From the NCBI GenBank assembly GCA_021816745.1, contig JAKAWY010000001.1, positions 1 through 64,000 of the forward strand: 64,000 nt of DNA. The letters run 5' to 3'. Position numbers and translations under genes: made by a program. Under the pieces are notes generated by a model. It was not told the origin of the DNA, did not search any database, and saw only the letters and a list, made by a program, of their open reading frames with translations. This stretch comes from Thermoplasmata archaeon (GTDB lineage Archaea > Thermoplasmatota > Thermoplasmata > Thermoplasmatales > Thermoplasmataceae). Shown here piece after piece: positions 58,659 to 64,000 of this stretch (position 1 is the first letter of the stretch; every line of letters starts with the position of its first letter).

Positions 58659-61600
58659 ATGGCATTTAACAACATTAAATGGAAGGAATTCGCTGTTTTG
58701 TTGCTCATCGCAATCTTCCTCTTTTCAGGGTTTCAGTTCGCAAATTCTGGAACGAATACATCTGGAAGCAGCTTATCACACCATATATCACCAGCCATTG
58801 AAAAACAGGTTCAAAGCGTTTCCGGAACAGGTTCTGTGAAAGTGCAGGCCCCGGTAACTATAATGATTCCTAACTTGAAAGGATATTACACTGTGAGTTT
58901 TAGCCAGACTGGCTTAAATCCAGGACTCTCATGGGGAGTTTACATCCTTAATAACTCCATGAAAGAGTTCATGACATCTGTATTCCAGTCTTATTATAAC
59001 TCCACATCAAACAACTATACAAACGCAAATACTCCTCATCTTTCAGAATTCACTGCATACGGTTTTTCCAACGGCAACAACCTTAACTTTTCACTTAAGA
59101 ACGGATCTTACTTCTTCTTTCTCGCAGTGATGAATTCCACCTATTTTTCAAGCCTGAATTCATCCATGACTAGTATGCCTTTTACAATCCAGGGGGCCCC
59201 CCTCAGTATATCCATTCAGTTTCCTGCAATGAAAAAGGTGGACATCAATGCCTTGGGGATGAACGCTGGATCCAAGTGGACAATGAGCATGTGCTTGTCT
59301 CCAAACGGAAACGTTGTATATTACAATTCCACATTCTCAAATTCAATGATTGCCTTCCTGCCGCTGGGCAATTACAGTTATTCATACACTGAAGGAATAA
59401 ACAAAATAACTACTCCGGATCCGTCCAATATTGTTGTTACGTCAACGAACACCACATTTTCTATTCATATGGTGAAACTGGTTCCTGTAACCTTTACTGA
59501 AAATGGCTTAACAGCAGGTTTTGGATGGAGATTGATGGTTTTATGGGGAGGTCTTGGATCTACATATTCCAATGAATCTGATATTTCTTCATTTACACTG
59601 GAACTTTCAAATGGAACCTACGATTATTCGGTATATACCGGCCCTACGGCACAGTCTTACCAATTGGTAATTAATACCTCAGCCTATTCCATATACACTG
59701 TTATTATAACACTCCCCTATCTGAACAAGTTTACCTTCAGCGAAAATGGACTCCCCGTGGGTACAAACTGGGGATTAATTGTGTCCGGATCAGCCTCCAG
59801 TGCAAACATTTGCAATCTGAACGGATCTAACTCCACATCCCTCAACATGTATCTACCCAACGGAACATTTCAGTTCACACCAGTAACTGGTTTAGTCGCA
59901 CTTGGTTACTCAGTTCCCGGAACTGGAATCAAAGGCACCAAATTTCCATCAGGAAGTTTCTCAGTTTCAGGCATAGGCAGTACCACCATTACTTTCCCCA
60001 TTGTACAGAAAATTAACGTGAACGTTCATGGCGTATTCCCTGGATTAATCTATTCAGTAACAGTAAAAAACACCACTACCGGATCACAAATTTACGGGAA
60101 TTACAGTTCAAATGCTTCATTCGTGATGCTTTTGCCAGGCGGACCATACAACATCTATGTTAATTCAAGCTATAAACTCATCAATGAGGATTTCACCCGG
60201 TTCCTAAACATAACCACGTATGGATTTACCTTAAACTTCACTATTCCATTTTACAAAGTCAATGTAATGGCTACTGGCCTGCTAAGTGGAATGTACAAGG
60301 AATTTACATTCACGGGCCCTGTCAACGGACTTTCCCATTCTTCAAATTCCACTTTCTATTTGATCAATGGAACATATTCGTACTCATTCTATGTTGGATC
60401 CATACCTGGAGGTATTCTTAAAACTTCATTTTACAATTCAACCAGTGGTGAGTTCAATGTCACAGGAAGCAATGCTAATGTGTCGATCCATTTCCCGCAA
60501 TATTACAGGTTTTTCTTAAATGAATCTGAAATTACTTCCGGTAATGAATGGGCTTTCCAGTTGACCACCCCCGGCGGAACTACTGGAATATTCAACGAAA
60601 CCACAATCCCGCAGCAGATGGTGGTGTTCCTCAATAATGGCACTTACGATTATTCCTTCGGAGCTTTCAATTCAACATCCAATGCCATAATCAGCCCAAT
60701 GCCAGGCACTTTCACCGTTTCCTCAAATTCCCCCCAGATCATAACTCTGAAAATAGTTGCACGGTACACTGTGACATTTGTAGAAACTGGATTGAGTTCC
60801 TTCACCCTGTGGTCAATTGATCTCTCGGGTGTGATAAATTCAAGCATGACTTCAAGCATATCATTTGTGGAGTTTAATGGAACATACAACTATTCAGTAC
60901 TTTCTGTTACTGGTTATTCTTCATCCAAATCTGGCGGAACTGTGACTGTGAATCAGAATAATGTTACCGTAAATATTGTGTTTACTTCATTAACTCCGCC
61001 AAAACCAGAATACACAGTATATTTCAATGAGACTGGATTGCAATCAGGAACCACATGGGAGGTTGTGCTGAATGGAACAGCGTTGACATCCACTTCAAGC
61101 TCAATTCAATTCCATGAACCCAATGGTTCATACGCATTCTATGTAGAGCCAGTTTCAGGATATGGAGATTCACCCATTAACGGAACTATCAGTGTGACAG
61201 GCCACAACACCACAAAGAACATATCATTCACCGTTTTTTCCACAAAGCAACCAGTCTGGGCCTTTGTGGGAGCATATGCTGTATACAATGCAACATTTAT
61301 CTACAAAGGTGCAGCACATTACTATAATGCTACATTTACCATCAGTGCAGTCAATGTATCGAACGACACTGTCCAGATGACCATCACATCTTCATCCCCG
61401 AACTTTACCACTTCAATTATATATCAGAACTGGAACCAGCCAGGCATATGGATGGGGGTTGGATACATGTCAGAGTTCAACAATGGAACCTTGCCATTTC
61501 CCGTAAACTTAACCACCAACGTTAAGGTAAAAACCCCCATAGGCACATTCTTGACAGATAAAATCACTTATCCTTCAGCAAACACTACGGAAAGCGTGTA

Positions 61601-62282
61601 TTATGATATGAATTCAGGAATAATAATAGAGGATACCATAGCAAATTCCACTGGGAACATGACAATCACCCTGATCAACACAAATATCCCTCAGGGGAAT
61701 TCTGTGGTTATCAACAATTACAGTGTTACTTTCACCGAAACGGGACTACCATCCGGTACTGCATGGTATGTGAATCTTTCCAATGGCAATAAATCTGGAG
61801 CAATCACTGGATCAACATATACATTCACTCTGGTGAACGGGACGTATTCATACACCATAGCAACAACGGACAAAACTTACCATGCCAGTGCAGGTTCAAT
61901 CATAGTAAACAACGGCAATGTAAATAGTTCTGTCATCTTTTCAACATTCAAATATACAGTAACATTCACTGAATCAGGCCTCTCCAGTGGAACACACTGG
62001 AACATAACCTTTAATGGGGCTACTTCCAGTTCGAATGGCACAACCATAACATTCAGTGCGGTCAATGGAACCTATTCATACACAGTTGCAGGAGTATCAG
62101 GGTATTCTGTTTCTTCTTCAACCGGATCAATCACGGTGAATGGTTCGAACACTGCCAAGGATATAAAATTCACCAGTTCACCCTCTTCTGGGCTGAGCCA
62201 GACAGAACTGTATGAAATATCAGGTGCAGCAGTGGCCATAATCGGGGGCCTGGGAGTTGTTATGTTCCTGAGGAGAAGATAA
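58659..62282 (+). CDS. large repeat-built cell-surface protein
   Basis: From ATG 58659 the product has 1207 residues. It starts with a signal helix (KEFAVLLLIAIFLFSGFQFA) and ends with a membrane anchor and stop-transfer arginines (GAAVAIIGGLGVVMFLRRR). Between them are about eleven copies of a beta-rich repeat of 85-110 residues whose start reads YTVTFTETGLPSGTxWxVxL and whose middle contains NGTYxY. The last four copies are closest to the consensus; earlier ones have diverged. A non-repeat block of about 150 residues (AYAVYNATFIYKGAAHYYNA onward) sits between repeats 9 and 10. More than 60 N-x-S/T sequons suggest heavy glycosylation. Similar repeats occur in thermopsin-linked and other Thermoplasmata surface proteins. 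Likely an S-layer-like or adhesive protein. Confidence 0.8.
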   Translation: MAFNNIKWKEFAVLLLIAIFLFSGFQFANSGTNTSGSSLSHHISPAIEKQVQSVSGTGSVKVQAPVTIMIPNLKGYYTVSFSQTGLNPGLSWGVYILNNSMKEFMTSVFQSYYNSTSNNYTNANTPHLSEFTAYGFSNGNNLNFSLKNGSYFFFLAVMNSTYFSSLNSSMTSMPFTIQGAPLSISIQFPAMKKVDINALGMNAGSKWTMSMCLSPNGNVVYYNSTFSNSMIAFLPLGNYSYSYTEGINKITTPDPSNIVVTSTNTTFSIHMVKLVPVTFTENGLTAGFGWRLMVLWGGLGSTYSNESDISSFTLELSNGTYDYSVYTGPTAQSYQLVINTSAYSIYTVIITLPYLNKFTFSENGLPVGTNWGLIVSGSASSANICNLNGSNSTSLNMYLPNGTFQFTPVTGLVALGYSVPGTGIKGTKFPSGSFSVSGIGSTTITFPIVQKINVNVHGVFPGLIYSVTVKNTTTGSQIYGNYSSNASFVMLLPGGPYNIYVNSSYKLINEDFTRFLNITTYGFTLNFTIPFYKVNVMATGLLSGMYKEFTFTGPVNGLSHSSNSTFYLINGTYSYSFYVGSIPGGILKTSFYNSTSGEFNVTGSNANVSIHFPQYYRFFLNESEITSGNEWAFQLTTPGGTTGIFNETTIPQQMVVFLNNGTYDYSFGAFNSTSNAIISPMPGTFTVSSNSPQIITLKIVARYTVTFVETGLSSFTLWSIDLSGVINSSMTSSISFVEFNGTYNYSVLSVTGYSSSKSGGTVTVNQNNVTVNIVFTSLTPPKPEYTVYFNETGLQSGTTWEVVLNGTALTSTSSSIQFHEPNGSYAFYVEPVSGYGDSPINGTISVTGHNTTKNISFTVFSTKQPVWAFVGAYAVYNATFIYKGAAHYYNATFTISAVNVSNDTVQMTITSSSPNFTTSIIYQNWNQPGIWMGVGYMSEFNNGTLPFPVNLTTNVKVKTPIGTFLTDKITYPSANTTESVYYDMNSGIIIEDTIANSTGNMTITLINTNIPQGNSVVINNYSVTFTETGLPSGTAWYVNLSNGNKSGAITGSTYTFTLVNGTYSYTIATTDKTYHASAGSIIVNNGNVNSSVIFSTFKYTVTFTESGLSSGTHWNITFNGATSSSNGTTITFSAVNGTYSYTVAGVSGYSVSSSTGSITVNGSNTAKDIKFTSSPSSGLSQTELYEISGAAVAIIGGLGVVMFLRRR

Positions 62283-62325
62283 TTATTTTTTATTCCCTCT
62301 TTTTTTCAATCTTTAGATAAAAAAT

Positions 62326-63237
62326 TCAAAAATATTTCACGTGAGGGTTGTTAAAGGATCCATTCCTGTAAGAAATCATGAAATCTTCAGTCACTTTTGA
62401 AAATTCAGATGAAAGGGTTCCAAGTTCATTGAAGTTCCTTACATGATATATCATGAAAATAAAATCACCATATTTTTTCATGATGAGCCATTTTTTATCA
62501 GAAAAATGCATATTCCTGAGTGTGTTCATATTCAATTCCGGACTTGATTTCACAATGATGCTGGGCATTATTCCCTGTTCAAGCTTTCCAGTGTCGAAGG
62601 ATATCTCCTCATAAATTGCATCCCTTTCCAGCAATTTCTCCACTCTTCTCCTCACTGTCCTAAGGGGTATCCCGGTCTCATGGTGTATTTTGTTTATGTT
62701 GAAGTTCAGCGGGTTTTGTTTAATCATGGATTTAACAATGGTGATGTCAGTGCTGTCCAGGGGTGTTTTTTTCTCGTCATTCTCTTTCATGATCAGATAA
62801 AATTTATCAATGTCAGGGATCAGTTCTGAAAGCTGCCTGATTTTACGGTTCAGATCAGATTCTGTTTTGCAGATCAGGGATATTCCTGCAAAAAATCCGA
62901 TATCGTTCAGGTTCCTGTCTGTAAGGTGGCCGTAACTCACCCTTTCAACATAGGGAAGGGATTGAAATGCCCCGGAAATTATTTCTACAATTTTTGTGTT
63001 GTTGTATATCAGCACAAAATAACGGTTCCATTCATTAAAACGATCGTCAATGTAATACCTGATGTTCCTGATTATCCCCATGGAAAACATTTCGTTGATC
63101 TTCTTCTTTATGGTCAGAGGATGGATTCCAAGTGTCTTCGATATCTTGTATATGGAGGGCCTGCTTTGCAAATCGCAGGATTCGCCACGAGGCCATTCGA
63201 ATGATCTGATTATGTTCTGGCAGGTTTCATCGATCAT
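62326..63237 (-). CDS. Lrp/AsnC-like regulator with two winged-helix domains
   Basis: This 303-residue protein contains two helix-turn-helix units: residues about 28-58 (PSIYKISKTLGIHPLTIKKK) and about 170-205 (NINKIHHETGIPLRTVRRRV). Each is followed by a strand-rich region. In the first half IRYYIDDRFNEWNRYFVLIY resembles the hinge and RAM beginning of archaeal Lrp proteins. It is longer than ordinary Lrp (about 150 residues) and looks like a fused duplication. Target and ligand are unknown. It converges with the surface-protein gene, with about 40 bp between stops. Confidence 0.75.
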   Translation of the reverse strand: MIDETCQNIIRSFEWPRGESCDLQSRPSIYKISKTLGIHPLTIKKKINEMFSMGIIRNIRYYIDDRFNEWNRYFVLIYNNTKIVEIISGAFQSLPYVERVSYGHLTDRNLNDIGFFAGISLICKTESDLNRKIRQLSELIPDIDKFYLIMKENDEKKTPLDSTDITIVKSMIKQNPLNFNINKIHHETGIPLRTVRRRVEKLLERDAIYEEISFDTGKLEQGIMPSIIVKSSPELNMNTLRNMHFSDKKWLIMKKYGDFIFMIYHVRNFNELGTLSSEFSKVTEDFMISYRNGSFNNPHVKYF

Positions 63238-63339
63238 CAGAATGCTTTAACTGTGGAAGAATAATAAAGGTTTTTATTTCATACAATTTTAAAAAACTGG
63301 TTTATGATTATTATTAAAAATAGATTTTCAGTGAACCTT

Positions 63340-64000
63340 TCAGTTCACCCTTTTGTTAAGATTCCTGTATATTTCCAGGTACTCCATTCCTTTCTTGATT
63401 CCAAGTTCCCAGGCCTTGTCGTGTTTCTTGCCTGAAAACTTCTCAACGGGTTCAGGGAAGTCAAGACCCACCAGTGGAATCACTATTTCCAGTGTCCTGG
63501 AGGTGTAACCGGTTCCGGAGAAGAATCTCTCAATGGTGTTGATGATGGTTTCAAACCTGTCAGCAACAAATTTCCTTCCATTTTCTGACCTTGCTGCACC
63601 GAATACGAATCTTATGGAATCCTGTTTCTTGATTCTTCCGTTCTCGATCATCTCCCATGCAGATTTCAGCTTGTCCTCACCCTTCAGGTATCCCATGGCC
63701 AGAAGGATCTTGTTCCTGTCCTCATCCACTTTCATGGCTTCCATTTTCTTTACCATGGCATCCAGGTCGTTGTTGTGCATGGCAAAGGCAAGTGCAAGGG
63801 CCTGCCTGGTATCAGGTGATTTCTTCTCGAACATTGCGAATTCAGGGGCCCTCTCTGCAGCATACTTCTCATCAATAAGGACAAGTGTGCTCTCCATCCT
63901 TCCCCTGATAACTGAATCATTTATGGGTTCCCCTTCCTTTACCGGGCCCATGGAAGTAAGGTGCTTCCTGAGGTATTCCTTTCCAAAGGATGTGATCTTT
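63340..64000 (-). CDS. C-terminal part of M1 aminopeptidase (tricorn factor F2/F3-like), cut by window edge
   Basis: The frame is open from the right edge to the stop at 63340 (about 219 residues). It is the helical ERAP1-like C-terminal domain of M1 aminopeptidases: FGKEYLRKHL, helical hairpin repeats (TRQALALAFAMHNNDLDAMV, RNKILLAMGYLKGEDKLKSA) and SIRFVFGAARSENGRKFVADRF, as in tricorn-interacting factors F2 and F3. The zinc-binding HExxH domain lies outside the window. These enzymes trim short peptides from the tricorn protease. An internal ATG at 63951 is not the start. Confidence 0.85.
   Translation of the reverse strand, partial: KITSFGKEYLRKHLTSMGPVKEGEPINDSVIRGRMESTLVLIDEKYAAERAPEFAMFEKKSPDTRQALALAFAMHNNDLDAMVKKMEAMKVDEDRNKILLAMGYLKGEDKLKSAWEMIENGRIKKQDSIRFVFGAARSENGRKFVADRFETIINTIERFFSGTGYTSRTLEIVIPLVGLDFPEPVEKFSGKKHDKAWELGIKKGMEYLEIYRNLNKRVN

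Noticed and set aside
1-64000. CRISPR arrays, rRNA genes, complete insertion sequences or an origin
   Set aside because: No regularly spaced repeats, rRNA-like conserved blocks, transposase motifs or origin-type repeat clusters were seen by eye. A self-comparison dot plot would be needed to exclude weak cases.

Overview
The window comes from an archaeon and most closely resembles the Thermoplasmatales (Thermoplasma, Ferroplasma, Cuniculiplasma and relatives). I infer this from gene content and cannot name a species. The evidence is archaeal ribosomal proteins, RNA polymerase subunits, exosome, Pelota, Pus10 and an archaeosine transglycosylase; an 11-subunit type complex I with no NuoEFG; the C-terminal part of a tricorn-factor F2/F3-like M1 aminopeptidase; a TPP riboswitch in front of an MFS transporter; AT-rich DNA; and many TATA boxes 20-30 bp before the start codon, as expected for leaderless mRNAs.

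Layout. 1-5.9 kb is an accessory zone: a MarR gene cut by the left edge with an SRPBCC gene, a decayed DUF2283/DUF4258-like pair, an NRAMP-related (probably Mg2+) transporter between two small ORFs, an ATPase stub with DUF1801, a complete VapBC pair, and an orphan VapB followed by only the tail of a VapC. 5.9-13.1 kb is metabolic and housekeeping: isocitrate dehydrogenase, a proline-iminopeptidase-like hydrolase, tRNA-Glu, a phosphoribosyltransferase, carbamate kinase, an MqnD-like protein, YbjQ and TatAC. 13.1-23.3 kb is one minus-strand respiratory operon, nuoABCDHIJJKLMN, ending in two unrecognised small genes. 23.5-28.2 kb holds a methyltransferase, a membrane protein, UbiX, Pelota and an SPFH protein. 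27.4-33.1 kb is the classic archaeal information cluster on the minus strand: rrp4-rrp41-rrp42-rpl37Ae-rpoP-pus10-rpl21e-rpoF-DUF655-ksgA.

33.2-43.9 kb carries a PPAT with a degenerate second domain, an aminotransferase, a Ras-like GTPase with tRNA-splicing endonuclease, S2, a pilin-like protein, GMP synthase ATPase subunit, HisRS divergent from Fur, and dihydropteroate synthase. 43.9-52.5 kb carries ABCE1 with TgtA (whose zinc cysteines are missing), a DMT transporter, geranylgeranyl reductase and family-B DNA polymerase. 52.7-54.6 kb is a second accessory pocket: a frameshifted gene and an AbiE-like pair in toxin-first order. From 54.8 kb come the TPP riboswitch with its transporter, an SHMT-like gene joined to a four-CBS protein with a hibernation-factor-like tail, a large repeat-built surface protein, an Lrp-type regulator and the aminopeptidase fragment.

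The best leads are the CBS plus HPF-like protein, the zinc-site loss in TgtA, the NRAMP-related three-gene unit, the two unknown genes ending the nuo operon, and several toxin-antitoxin loci caught in decay. No CRISPR array, rRNA gene or intact insertion sequence was seen. All functional calls are by eye from motifs, without database searches.
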